DNA from: Cohnella sp. AR92
GTDB lineage: Bacteria; Bacillota; Bacilli; Paenibacillales; Paenibacillaceae
Assembly: GCF_003990975.1 (NCBI RefSeq)
Contig: NZ_RZJR01000008.1
Span: forward strand, 292,929-356,928
DNA length: 64,000 nucleotides
Direction: 5' to 3'
Shown: one piece after another, positions 25,764-35,046 of the stretch
How the letters are laid out: every line of letters begins with the position of its first letter
Numbering within the stretch: the stretch's first letter is position 1
Made by a program: the position numbers and the translations under genes
The notes under the pieces: generated by a model
The model's database searches: none
Seen by the model: only the letters and a program-made list of their open reading frames with translations
Told to the model about the DNA's origin: nothing

Positions 25764-26111
25764 TCAAGCTTTCAAATCCCCTACGTAATAAGCGAACACC
25801 GTATCCGCCGGCTTGAAATACAGGTACCCGTCATCCTCCCACGGCTGAAAATGCAGGTCCATGCGGGAGTCGTTCCAGTTCTCCGGCGTTCCCTTCGTGC
25901 GAAGGCGGCCCGGCACGACCGGCTCCTCGATCGTCTTCAGAAAAAGCTGATTGCGCCACTTGAACGCCGCGGCCGTCATCAGGTCGCCCTGCTCGACCAG
26001 CCGTCTCACAGACGCTCCTTCCGCCAGCGCAAGCAAGCCGGCCTCCTCCTGCCCGACAGCCCCGCCCTCTTCTATTGCATACGTTTTTTCGCCGCATGCT
26101 GCCCCCTCCAA
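25764..26111 (-). pseudogene. Truncated copy of the 32100-32762 gene
   Basis: The 115-residue frame matches the 220-residue protein at 32100-32762 over two blocks: its residues about 20-54 (GQEEAGLLALAEGAS to KWRNQLFL) and the C-terminal block from KTIEEPVVPGRL to the end. The 111 codons between these blocks are missing, a clean in-frame deletion equal to 32275-32607 of the intact copy, with the junction near 25938. The matching DNA is almost identical, with only a few differences by eye. The N-terminus is replaced by unrelated sequence without a good ribosome site. It is probably not functional. Confidence 0.8.
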
Positions 26112-26154
26112 CCTAACGAATCCTCTCGCGCTTGAACGCTGACCCGCAAGTCAA

Positions 26155-26197
26155 GGCCGCCCCCGCGGTTCTCGGCCGAGAACCGTAGGGGCGGCCT
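26155..26197 (-). terminator. Hairpin after the giant repeat protein gene
   Basis: GGCCGCCCC/GGGGCGGCC and CGGTTCTC/GAGAACCG form a long stem with a two-base internal mismatch, about 50 bases after the stop codon on the minus strand. The T tract is poor, so its strength is uncertain. Confidence 0.6.
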
Positions 26198-26246
26198 ATT
26201 CAGATATCAGCTGCAGCCGTCGATCAACCCTTGCAGGCAGATCCGC

Positions 26247-29200
26247 CTATTCCTCGCCTTCGTCCTCCAGGACGACGTCCAGAACGGTCGTTTGCCCCGC
26301 GATAATGATCGCAGTTCGATGCGCCGTCTGCTTCTCCGGGTAAGAGAAGGTCGCCGGAAGCTGTCCCGCAGGCAGATTGGATAAGGTATAACGTCCGCTC
26401 GCGTTGCTGACGGTAGAACGAAGGAACGTGAGCAGGGGCGCGGGAACCGGAGCCCCTCCTTGCCTTCTTCCGAAGCCGCTCCGGCTTCTGGATCTCGCCG
26501 CCAGCACGGCGGCCTTCTCCTCTTCCTGGAACAATTGAACGAGCGCGAGGTTAAGCGGCCGCCCGGACGTATCGCGAATCGTTCCCGTCAAGTTCCCGAA
26601 TTCGACGGGCAGAAGGAAGTTAACCACCGCCGACATCCCGCTCGTCAAGTCCGCGCGATGAGAAGCCGAAGCATACGTCGGAGCCGTCGCCGTCACGAAG
26701 TAGACCCCTGGAGATAAGGACCGGAACGCATACAGTCCGTCCCCGTCGCTCGCGACCGTCTCGATGACCACGAGGTTCTCGGTTAGAACGGAGATGACGA
26801 CGCCGGAGATCGGCGCTCCGGTCAGAGCGTTTCTCGTAATCCCGCTAATCGTTAGCGGGCTGGATCGAAGCTGCACGTTCAGGGAAGCTTGCTGACCGGG
26901 CGACAGGACAGAGGCCGCGTGGCCGAATTGATAATTCTGCGCGACGGCGATGATGTCCGTCTCGCTCTGCGAGCCGCTTCCGACGATGTAAAACCCCGAG
27001 CGGTCCGTCACTCCCTGCCCGACGATTATGCCATTGCGGTCAACGACGGACACGAGCGCATCAGGCAGAGGCTGGCCGGTCCGGATGTCCGTAACCATCC
27101 CCGATACGTTCGCGGTCGTTCGCCTCGCGCTGAGGTCGAGGCGGATCTGCTGCCCTCTGCCCGCGAAGAGGGACGACTGAACCGTATCGTAGCCGGTCGC
27201 CGACAGATTCAGCACGTAATTGCCTTCCAACAGCTCTTGGATGGAATAGAACCCGTTCTGATCCGACGTCGTTAAGCTCAGAGGCGCCGCGAAGCTGTTG
27301 AACGGGCGCAGGACAACGACCGCGTTCGCAAGCGGCTTGCCCGTGGAAGCGTCGGTGATGGTCCCGAACAGCGCGGCGGGAAGCGGCTGCAGCGCGAAGC
27401 TGTATTTGACGGAAGCGCCCGGGGTAATGGAGAAGCCTCCCTGACTGGCGGCGAAGCCCGACGCGATAGCGATGCACAGATAATCGCCGGGACGCAGCTC
27501 CGGATAGCTATACTGGCCGTTATTGTCCGTAAGAACGGTCGCGATCTGGACCTGGCTCCGGTTGAACAGCTTGACCTCGACGCCCGGAATCGCCGTTCCG
27601 TCGACCAGATTCGTCACAAAACCGAACACCTCGCCGGGATTCGGCTGCAGCGCGAAGTTCAAGACGATCGTCTCTCCCTCGGATGGATAAAGCGCCGCGG
27701 ACTCTGCGCCGAAGCCGACGGCGGAAGCGAACAGCGTTAAGCGGCCGGCAGCGGAGAAGCGGAACGCATAGTCTCCGTTCTGATCGGAGAATACCGTCTC
27801 GATCGGGAACCCGGTTCTGCCGTTCTCGGAGATCAAAGCTCCTTCGATCGGCGCGCCGGTCGAAGCGTTCGTCACCTTGCCGGTAATCGTCACGCCGCCC
27901 CGCGCAAGGACAACGGTCACTTCCACGGTTTTCTCCTCGTTCACGTATACCGTCTGAGAGTTCGTGATAAATCCGGCGGAAGAGACGCTTACCAGGTAAG
28001 TGTCCAGGGGCAAATCAGGAATAAAGAAGCTGCCGCTCTCGTCCGTGAATAAGGAAAGATAGAGTGTCCCGGCTATCGTGAACAGCTTGATGAAGGAGCG
28101 GTTGCTGGCGATAGCGGCGCCGTCCTCCGACACGACCCTGCCTAGGATGGAGCCGAGCCGCCTAGCCAGCGCAATTGAGGCGCTCGTGATCTGATCGCTA
28201 TCGACGGTTGCGCCGATCGCTCCGACGGCATAGCCTTCCGCGAACACCAGGATCGCATAAGAAGCCGGTCTTAGGTCGTTCACCAGAAATTCGCCGAATT
28301 CGTTCGTGGCTACGATGGCGACGACAAGCCCCGAAGCATCTGAGAGCCGGACGTTAATCTCGGCGCTGGCGATCGGCAAGCCTGTCGAAGCGTCCGTCAC
28401 CAGACCGCTGATCCCGCCGGGATTGGCCCTCAGCTCGAAGTCGACTCCGGTCAGCCGCTGCCCCGGAGCCAATTGGACCGCGCCGATCTCGCTCGCGAAG
28501 CCGACCGCCGAGACGATCAGGCTTAGCGTCCCCGTCGGCAGGTTGCTGACGACATAGCGGCCGGCGATTTCGGATTGACCGGAGCCGACAATGACCTCGG
28601 TGTTGTTGACGACCTCAATCGTGGCGTTCGGAATCGGGACTCCTTCCTCCGAAGTAATCGTCCCTTCGATAGAGCCCGGCAGGGGATGAAGCGTAATAAC
28701 CGCCTCCGAGCTGCCGCCCGCTTGAACGACGGCGCCGACCGGATCGGAGGAGAAGCCGTCCGCGCTGGCGACGACGACGTACGTTCCCGCCTTGAGGAAG
28801 GGGAACCGGAACCTCCCTCCTTGGAAGGTCGCAACCGATTGCAGAAGCACGTTATGAACGGAATAGAGCCGAATCTGAACGCCGTTCAGCGGAGGGACCA
28901 CGCTTCCCGTCAGCTCCCCGGTTACCTGCTGCAAGGCGATATTCGTCTGAGTGACCGTATCGGCCACCACGATAGCGCCCACGACAAAATTCTCGAAGAG
29001 CGGAGCCGCGGCGATAACCGTATAGCTTCCCGGACGCAGGCCGTCCAGCCGATAGAAGCCGGCGCTGTCGCTAAGGGCGGTGTCCAGCGAGATCCCGCTC
29101 TGGGTCAAGACGTTGATAGAGGTTCCCGCTATGGGCGCTCCCGTATCCCGATCGGTGACGACGCCTTGTATCGAGCCGGGCAGCGGCAGCAGCCGAACGT

Positions 29201-32006
29201 TCGCGACCGTCGTCTCGCCGGGGATAACCTCCCTCGTGACCTGGTCCGACCGGAAGCCCGGGGCGAAGATGAAGATCAGATAGAAGCCGGGCGCCAGTTC
29301 GTCGCTCGTATAGCTCCCGTCCTCGCCCGCGAATACCAGCGACACTTGCGCTCCGGTGGAGTTGCGAATCTCCACCGATACGGTCACCCCGGCGATCGGC
29401 TCCGACAGGTCGTTCAGTACGACCCCGGCGATCCTTCCCGGACTGCGCAGCAGCACGAAATCCAGCTGTTCCCGCGTTCCCGCCGCAATCTCGACGACGC
29501 CGGTCACCGTCTGGAACTGAGGGAAGGACACATTGAGAATATAGAGGCCCGGCGGCAGATCGTCGACGATATAAAGTCCCTTGTCGTCCGAGACCGTCTG
29601 CGTGAGAAGCAAGGTCGAGGAGAGCCGATTCTGGCTCACGCGGACGAACGCTCCTTGCAGCACGGCTCCGGCTTCATCCTTGACCGTTCCGAAGACGCTT
29701 CCCGTCAGCGGGCTTAGCCTAAATTCCAGTTCGGTATTCTCTAGAGGCTGAACCAGAGCCCCGAGCGATTCCGTGGCGAAGCCGTCGGCTTGAACGGTGA
29801 CAATGTAGAGCGATGGGTAAAGTCCTGTCACCGTGAAGACGCCGTCCTCCGCCGTCGCGCTCTGGACGATAACGACGTTGTTGTAGGACACCGTGACCAG
29901 CGCGTTGTCAATTGGAAGACCGGCTTCCGTGAAAACCGTTCCGCTGATGGAACCGGAGAGCGGCGTCAGGGAGAGGACGATGAAAGTATCCTGACCGGAG
30001 ACGATCTGAACGCTTAACGACCGATTCGCGAAGCCGGGTTCGTTCACGATAACCAGGTAAGGGCCGGGGCTAATCGAAGCGATGGCGAACTCGCCGTTCG
30101 CGTCCGTCGAAGCCTGGCTGAGGACGAACCCGCTAAGGTCCTGCAGGCTGACGGAGACGCCCGGAAGCGGATTTCCGTTCGCCTCCTGCAGCACCTGCCC
30201 GGATAAGCTTCCAGGCGCCGGCTTCAGGATAAAATTCACCGTGACCGCCTCTCCCGGACCGGCTCGAACGGACTTGACCGCTCCGCTAAAGCCGGGCGCC
30301 GACGCGCGAACGAGATAAGCGACTTGCGGGACGAGCTGATTCAACGAATAACGGCCGTTCGAATCGGTCTGCACCTCGAACTGCATGATGGCCTGCTCAT
30401 TCGTGAGCGTGACGACGGCTCCGGCGATCGGCTGGCCGCCCGCGGTCGTGACGAGGCCGTTCACTTCTCCGGGCTCGGGAACCAGCGCAATATTCAACTG
30501 CTCAGTCGATCCAGGCGCAAGGTCAAGGACGACCGAATGCTGCTGGAATCCTTCCGCGCCCGCCAGCACGCGGAGCAGCTCGGCGGACAGCCCGGCAATG
30601 GAATAAGAACCATTCGAATCCGTCGTTGCCTCCCCCGCCGGAAGGCCGACCGCATTCAGGAAACGTACCGTCGCCCCCGCGATCGGCAACCCGTCCAGCG
30701 CCGACAAGACGGTGCCGAACACGGACGCCGGTTCCGGTACGAGCAGGACGTTCACCTCAAGACTCTGATTCGCCCCAATAACGATGGGAATAAGCTGAGT
30801 CTGGAACAACGCATGGGTGAATTGCAGCGTATAGCTCCCGGGAGGGATGCCAGATAACCCGTAGCCGCCTTCGGACGTCGACACTCCTTGCGGGCTGCCG
30901 GGGGGAAGCAGCTCGACAAGCACGCCGCTCAGAGGAAGCCCGTTGTTCTTGTTCTGGATGAGGCCGGATACGCTCCCCACAGCCTGAACTTGAACCTGCT
31001 GCTGTCCTGTCAACTGAGGCAGCGAATTGCCGGTGAGTAGATCGATCCCGTTCACCGAATAGAAATAAAGAGTCCGGGAAAGGGATTCCGAGAAAATAAG
31101 AGTGATAGTCGCCTTAAGAGTCGCCATTGCGCCGTTCGGCAGGTTGCCGATATTCCAGCTTAACGTTCGGGAGGAGGCGTTATAATTAGCGTTCCCGACG
31201 GTCGCGCCGGAGATCGAGACGCTCTGGATTTGCCCTTCCGGAAAGGCAAGCGCAGCGGATACCGTCGAGGCTCCGCTGGAACCCATGTTGCTTACCTCAA
31301 AGCTAATCTGAAGCGCGGCGACTTCGCCGGTGAACAAAGCGGCCGGAGGGTCGATAATCATTGCGGAGGCTTGAAGCTCGGCCCGTGCGTTGGCTTGGTT
31401 TAAGGTAAGAACGTCGGAGAAGGGCAAAGAATCGCGGTCGAACCCGCGCGTCGTAGAGGAGGTGAAGAACAGAAACCGGAGAGGAGACCTCGCATTGATG
31501 GCGAGCTGACTGAACAGCGTTCCGGTATCGATGGAAAAATCAAGAAAATAGTTCGGTGTCCCTCCAAACGAGGAGCCGTCTTCCGTGAGACGAGCCCTCG
31601 CGAGGTCGAAGTTGTTGATCGGCCGGTGAAAATTCGGGAAGCCGTTGCCGTCCGAGCCTTCCGGCAGGTCGGCCAGCGGATTCGCGCCTTGAACGCTGTT
31701 GCGGATGAGCGCGATCCAGCTGCTGCCTCCGAGAACGGCCAGCATCCACTCGTAGGCGGACGAGTTGTTGTCGGTATCGATCAGCACTCCCCAAACATCG
31801 TTCTGGAAGCTCGTATTGGAGCGAGGATCTCCGCGAAGACGGATGCGAAAATAAGCATTTTTGCCGTCAAAAGCATAGTAGGCTGGCGGGAACTGCGGAT
31901 CTCCAACAATATCGGAATAGGCCGGCGAAACGTCGTTCGCCGGATCCGAAGGAATCGCCCCCGCCACGCGGATAGGAACAAACTGAACACTCGATGGAAC
32001 AGCCAC
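26247..32006 (-). CDS. Giant multi-repeat protein with carboxypeptidase-regulatory-like domains
   Basis: A 1,919-residue protein without catalytic motifs. Residues 1 to about 220 form an N-terminal domain (with FDGKNAYFRIRLRGDP and a VLIDTDNN segment); about 220-350 look like a DUF11-type beta-sandwich; then about 18 repeats of roughly 85 residues follow, each of the form G-x-ISG-x-V ... PIAGA-x-V ... D-x-NG-x-Y-x-I-x-L-x-PG-x-Y (CarboxypepD_reg fold), ending in an acidic tail. There is no signal peptide, membrane span, LPXTG or SLH motif. The GTG at 32006 is chosen because GGGAGGT lies six bases upstream, ahead of an earlier in-frame TTG. A spore-coat, exosporium or non-classically exported fibre is my inference. 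Confidence 0.82.
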   Translation of the reverse strand: MAVPSSVQFVPIRVAGAIPSDPANDVSPAYSDIVGDPQFPPAYYAFDGKNAYFRIRLRGDPRSNTSFQNDVWGVLIDTDNNSSAYEWMLAVLGGSSWIALIRNSVQGANPLADLPEGSDGNGFPNFHRPINNFDLARARLTEDGSSFGGTPNYFLDFSIDTGTLFSQLAINARSPLRFLFFTSSTTRGFDRDSLPFSDVLTLNQANARAELQASAMIIDPPAALFTGEVAALQISFEVSNMGSSGASTVSAALAFPEGQIQSVSISGATVGNANYNASSRTLSWNIGNLPNGAMATLKATITLIFSESLSRTLYFYSVNGIDLLTGNSLPQLTGQQQVQVQAVGSVSGLIQNKNNGLPLSGVLVELLPPGSPQGVSTSEGGYGLSGIPPGSYTLQFTHALFQTQLIPIVIGANQSLEVNVLLVPEPASVFGTVLSALDGLPIAGATVRFLNAVGLPAGEATTDSNGSYSIAGLSAELLRVLAGAEGFQQHSVVLDLAPGSTEQLNIALVPEPGEVNGLVTTAGGQPIAGAVVTLTNEQAIMQFEVQTDSNGRYSLNQLVPQVAYLVRASAPGFSGAVKSVRAGPGEAVTVNFILKPAPGSLSGQVLQEANGNPLPGVSVSLQDLSGFVLSQASTDANGEFAIASISPGPYLVIVNEPGFANRSLSVQIVSGQDTFIVLSLTPLSGSISGTVFTEAGLPIDNALVTVSYNNVVIVQSATAEDGVFTVTGLYPSLYIVTVQADGFATESLGALVQPLENTELEFRLSPLTGSVFGTVKDEAGAVLQGAFVRVSQNRLSSTLLLTQTVSDDKGLYIVDDLPPGLYILNVSFPQFQTVTGVVEIAAGTREQLDFVLLRSPGRIAGVVLNDLSEPIAGVTVSVEIRNSTGAQVSLVFAGEDGSYTSDELAPGFYLIFIFAPGFRSDQVTREVIPGETTVANVRLLPLPGSIQGVVTDRDTGAPIAGTSINVLTQSGISLDTALSDSAGFYRLDGLRPGSYTVIAAAPLFENFVVGAIVVADTVTQTNIALQQVTGELTGSVVPPLNGVQIRLYSVHNVLLQSVATFQGGRFRFPFLKAGTYVVVASADGFSSDPVGAVVQAGGSSEAVITLHPLPGSIEGTITSEEGVPIPNATIEVVNNTEVIVGSGQSEIAGRYVVSNLPTGTLSLIVSAVGFASEIGAVQLAPGQRLTGVDFELRANPGGISGLVTDASTGLPIASAEINVRLSDASGLVVAIVATNEFGEFLVNDLRPASYAILVFAEGYAVGAIGATVDSDQITSASIALARRLGSILGRVVSEDGAAIASNRSFIKLFTIAGTLYLSLFTDESGSFFIPDLPLDTYLVSVSSAGFITNSQTVYVNEEKTVEVTVVLARGGVTITGKVTNASTGAPIEGALISENGRTGFPIETVFSDQNGDYAFRFSAAGRLTLFASAVGFGAESAALYPSEGETIVLNFALQPNPGEVFGFVTNLVDGTAIPGVEVKLFNRSQVQIATVLTDNNGQYSYPELRPGDYLCIAIASGFAASQGGFSITPGASVKYSFALQPLPAALFGTITDASTGKPLANAVVVLRPFNSFAAPLSLTTSDQNGFYSIQELLEGNYVLNLSATGYDTVQSSLFAGRGQQIRLDLSARRTTANVSGMVTDIRTGQPLPDALVSVVDRNGIIVGQGVTDRSGFYIVGSGSQSETDIIAVAQNYQFGHAASVLSPGQQASLNVQLRSSPLTISGITRNALTGAPISGVVISVLTENLVVIETVASDGDGLYAFRSLSPGVYFVTATAPTYASASHRADLTSGMSAVVNFLLPVEFGNLTGTIRDTSGRPLNLALVQLFQEEEKAAVLAARSRSRSGFGRRQGGAPVPAPLLTFLRSTVSNASGRYTLSNLPAGQLPATFSYPEKQTAHRTAIIIAGQTTVLDVVLEDEGEE

Positions 32007-32099
32007 CGGATGACCTCCCTCAACAGCCGACTTTTTAAGCAACTATTAGGAAGGTATGACGTGCTCTGATCGCCTATGTACGTTGACTGCGAACGGCCG

Positions 32100-32762
32100 C
32101 TATCGCTCCAGATCCCCGATATAATAAGCGAACACCGTATCCGCCGGCTTGAAGTACAGGTACCCGTCATCCTCCCAAGGCTGAAAATGCAGGTCCATGC
32201 GGGAGTCGTTCCAGTTCTCCGGCGTTCCCTTCGTGCGAAGGCGACCCGGCACGACCGGCTCCTCGATCGTCTTCGGGAATTCCTGATAGCCGAACAGCAG
32301 GTTCTCGTGGATCGCGATGATCTCGTACTTGTCCCCGAAGAAAGCCCGTTCCTCTTGCAGCTGATAATGATAGTAGATGTAGCTGGCGATCATCTCCGGC
32401 TTCAGATGGGCGATCCGGCCGACCCGCTTCTCCACCGGCGCTTGGCGGAGCCAGTGCTCCTCGCTCGCCGGCTCGTTGAAGTGGAAGACGTCCGCCATCT
32501 CGACCCAGCGGCGCGGCTTCGCTTGCCCGGGCCAGTCCCGCAGATAAGGCTCCGCCTCTCCGGCGATCTCCTCCGGCAGGACGTCCCTCCCCATGCATTC
32601 ATAATACAGAAAAAGCTGATTGCGCCACTTGAACGCCGCGGCCGTCATCAGGTCGCCCTGCTCGACCAGCCGTCTCGCCGACGCTCCTTCCGCCAGCGCA
32701 AGCAAGCCGGCCTCCTCCTGCCCCTTCTCCCACTCCGCCCGGTAAAACTTCCGCTTGATCAT
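32100..32762 (-). CDS. Hypothetical protein (intact copy of a duplicated gene)
   Basis: The 220-residue soluble protein begins MIKRKFYRAEWEKGQEEAGLL and is rich in aromatic and charged residues, with YIYYHYQLQEERAFFGDKYEI in the middle and WEDDGYLYFKPADTVFAYYIGD near the end. No signal peptide or membrane segment is visible and I do not recognise the family. GGGGAGAGG precedes the ATG. It lies directly upstream of the giant repeat gene on the same strand; a near-identical truncated copy lies on the other side of that gene. Confidence 0.75.
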   Translation of the reverse strand: MIKRKFYRAEWEKGQEEAGLLALAEGASARRLVEQGDLMTAAAFKWRNQLFLYYECMGRDVLPEEIAGEAEPYLRDWPGQAKPRRWVEMADVFHFNEPASEEHWLRQAPVEKRVGRIAHLKPEMIASYIYYHYQLQEERAFFGDKYEIIAIHENLLFGYQEFPKTIEEPVVPGRLRTKGTPENWNDSRMDLHFQPWEDDGYLYFKPADTVFAYYIGDLER

Positions 32763-32790
32763 CGATGTCCTCTCCCCTGTCCCGCTGACT

Positions 32791-32846
32791 TTCCTTCGCT
32801 ATTGTAAATTTCCTTCGCTGTTGTCCATATCCTTCGCTATTGTAAC
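32791..32846. repeat. Three 19-base direct repeats
   Basis: TTTCCTTCGCTATTGTAAA-type units occur three times at exact 19-base steps (CCTTCGCT at 32793, 32812 and 32831). They lie between the hypothetical gene and the histidine kinase remnant, in the presumed promoter region of the former. Confidence 0.75.
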
Positions 32847-32920
32847 CCCGGGCCGAGCGTCCGCTCAACCTCCGCTCCCGCCCGAATCTCCTTCCGCTCG
32901 GCTCTCCCCCAGGCACCTCT

Positions 32921-33363
32921 TCAGCCATCCGCGCACAGCGGCAGCCATCCGCTCAGCTCGGCCCCGCCGCCGGGAAGATTGCCCGCGGCCAGCTCGCCTC
33001 CGTGCGCCCGGAAGACGCGGCGGGCGATCGTCAGCCGGAACCGGAATCCCGAACGGCCACTCGAGCCTTGTCCCCCTCCGGCGAGCAGCCTGCGACGACG
33101 ACTCCTCCGCTTGGAGTATGGCGAACGGCGTTGTCCAGCAGATTGAGCAGGGCGCGCTCCAGGAAGTGGGCGTCCCCCCGCAGCCGGCAAGGAGCCGCGG
33201 GAAGCTCCGCCCGCAGATCGATTCCCTGCTGCCGCGCGGTCGGCTGCAGGCTGTCCACCGCTTGCCGCAGCAGCAAGACCAGGTCGGCGTTACTTAGAGA
33301 ATCGAAGGAGCAGCGGCGTTTGAAGGGCTCCGGGGTCGGAGTTACTTTGAAAATCGAAGCCAA
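32921..33363 (-). pseudogene. Remnant of a sensor histidine kinase (ATPase domain)
   Basis: Two frames together resemble the C-terminal ATPase domain of a histidine kinase. The first (33031-33363) has LRGDAHFLERALLNLLDNAVRHTPSGG (the N box) and ends VRDSGSG; the second (ending at 32921) continues LTIARRVFRAHGGELAAGNLPGGG. The F box and part of the G2 box between them are missing and a frameshift separates the pieces. There is no dimerisation domain or sensor region upstream. It is a decayed gene. Confidence 0.75.
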
Positions 33364-33378
33364 AACCGCCCAATCGGC

Positions 33379-33424
33379 AAAAGGATCGCTCCCTCTCGCG
33401 ACGGCGCGCAGGAACGATCCTTTT
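33379..33424 (-). terminator. Terminator of the thiamine-precursor operon
   Basis: AAAAGGATCG and CGATCCTTTT form the stem around a GC-rich loop with further pairing, 20 bases after the TatD stop codon. A and T tracts flank it on both sides. Confidence 0.75.
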
Positions 33425-33443
33425 AATCATGCAAACTTCAACT

Positions 33444-34268
33444 TTAGAGCCACCGATACAACCGCCGGGTGTTCTCGGCCAGCTTGCGGCCGAGCTCTTG
33501 CTCGCCGAGCCCCCGCAGCAAGGCGATCTCGCGGACGACATTCCGCGTCATCGAAGGCACCGTCTCGCGGCCGGCCAGCGGTCCCTCGAACGGCCAAGGC
33601 CCGTCCGTCTCCGCCATCATAAGCTCCAGCGGGTAGGCGCTCGCCAGCTCCCGGATATCCGGCTCGTAGAGCACGTCCGGCGTGAACGAGACGAAGCAGC
33701 CGTTGCGGATCATGCGTTCCACGGCAGGCGCCGCTCCCTTGAACCAGTGGAAGTGGGCGCGGCGAATCCGATACCGCTCCAGCAGGTCCAAGGCCTTATC
33801 GGCGTCTTCGTAGACGGCGTGCAGCACGATCGGACGATCGAGCTCGGCAGCCAGGGCGACGAAGCGCTCCAGTTGCAGCAGATAGGGAGTCTCGTCGAAC
33901 GGCTCCCCCTTGCCCTCCGTCTCGGCGCGCAGATAGTAAGGCAGCCCGACCTCTCCGATGGCGAACGATTCGCCGGAAGCCGCGCGGGCTCGAATCCAGT
34001 CGCACAGCCGAGCAAGCTCCGGACCGTCCGGGTCGAGCGCCGGCTGCTCCGGGTGGCGGCCGTACGCGGGAAGCACGAGCCGCGGATACCGCGCCGCGAG
34101 CCTCCGATTCTCCTCGCAGGAGACGAGATCCATCGAGACGGCAACGACGCCGGCGATGCCATCGGCCGCCGCTTCCGCCAGCAGCGAATCTCTTCGCTCC
34201 GCGGGATACGAGTCCAGGTGGATATGCGCGTCATACAGCGGATAAGGCTGCGGCTTATGCTTATCCAT
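33444..34268 (-). CDS. TatD-family metal-dependent hydrolase in the thiamine operon
   Basis: A TIM-barrel hydrolase with two-metal ligands: DAHIHLDSY at the N-terminus, GEVGL, LHAVYED, HFHWFKG, and the final metal Asp in AETDGPWPFEG. The 274 residues match the TatD family, whose members include DNases, but this one overlaps the ABC ATPase gene by eight bases in a TPP-riboswitch operon. In Bacillus halodurans the same transporter is linked to YlmB, which deformylates the imported pyrimidine; this enzyme could play such a salvage role (inference). Confidence 0.82.
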   Translation of the reverse strand: MDKHKPQPYPLYDAHIHLDSYPAERRDSLLAEAAADGIAGVVAVSMDLVSCEENRRLAARYPRLVLPAYGRHPEQPALDPDGPELARLCDWIRARAASGESFAIGEVGLPYYLRAETEGKGEPFDETPYLLQLERFVALAAELDRPIVLHAVYEDADKALDLLERYRIRRAHFHWFKGAAPAVERMIRNGCFVSFTPDVLYEPDIRELASAYPLELMMAETDGPWPFEGPLAGRETVPSMTRNVVREIALLRGLGEQELGRKLAENTRRLYRWL

Positions 34269-35046
34269 GGGCGGTCCCGGCCCCTTCTCCGAGCAGCTCC
34301 AGCACTTCTTCCTTCAAGGCGACGAAAGCCGGCTCCTTCCACACGTCCTCCCGCCGAGGGCGGGAGAACGGGATGCGGATCTCCTTCAGAATTCGCGCGG
34401 GAGCGCGGGACAGCACATAGATGCGGTCCGACAGCGTCAGCGCTTCCTCGATGCTGTGGGTGACGAACAGCACCGAGCGCCGCTCTGCCTCCCACAGGCG
34501 CAGCAGCCAGGCCTGCATCTCGGCTCGGGTCAACGCGTCGAGCGCGGCGAACGGCTCGTCGAGGCACATGACGGCGCGCGGCATCAGCAGCGCGCGCAGG
34601 AACGAGACTCGCTGCTGCATGCCTCCGGACAGCACGTGCGGGTACTCCTTGGCGACATCGCCAAGGCCGATGCGCGCGAGCCACTCCGCCGCGAGACGCT
34701 TCGCCTCATCCGCGGCGATGCCCGCCGTCGTCAGCGCCGAGCTGATGTTGGCGGCCACCGACATCCAGGGGAACAGAGACGCTTGCTGCGGCATATAGCT
34801 GATGCGGCCGCGATGCCCGGTCGTTTCTTGGCCATCGATGAGGATGCTCCCTTCGTCCGGCAGCTCCACGCCGCCGATCAGCCGGAACAAGGTCGACTTC
34901 CCGCTGCCGGACGGGCCGATCAGCGTTACGAATTCTCCCTCGTCGACGTGAATCGAGAGCTTCTCCAGCACCGGATGATGCTTGCGGTCTCTAAGGTAGC
35001 TTTTGGACACGCCTTCGATCTCCAGCTTCCTTGATGCTAAGCTCAT
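34261..35046 (-). CDS. thiZ: ABC transporter ATP-binding protein, thiamine precursor (ThiZ-like)
   Basis: Supplies ATP hydrolysis for uptake of a thiamine pyrimidine precursor. The 261-residue protein has Walker A GPSGSGKST, Q-loop PQQAS, signature LSGGMQQR, Walker B VMCLDEP and the H-loop THSIEEA, all intact. It belongs to the SsuB/TauB/ThiZ group that works with NMT1-like binding proteins. It overlaps the permease by four bases. Confidence 0.88.
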   Translation of the reverse strand: MSLASRKLEIEGVSKSYLRDRKHHPVLEKLSIHVDEGEFVTLIGPSGSGKSTLFRLIGGVELPDEGSILIDGQETTGHRGRISYMPQQASLFPWMSVAANISSALTTAGIAADEAKRLAAEWLARIGLGDVAKEYPHVLSGGMQQRVSFLRALLMPRAVMCLDEPFAALDALTRAEMQAWLLRLWEAERRSVLFVTHSIEEALTLSDRIYVLSRAPARILKEIRIPFSRPRREDVWKEPAFVALKEEVLELLGEGAGTAHG

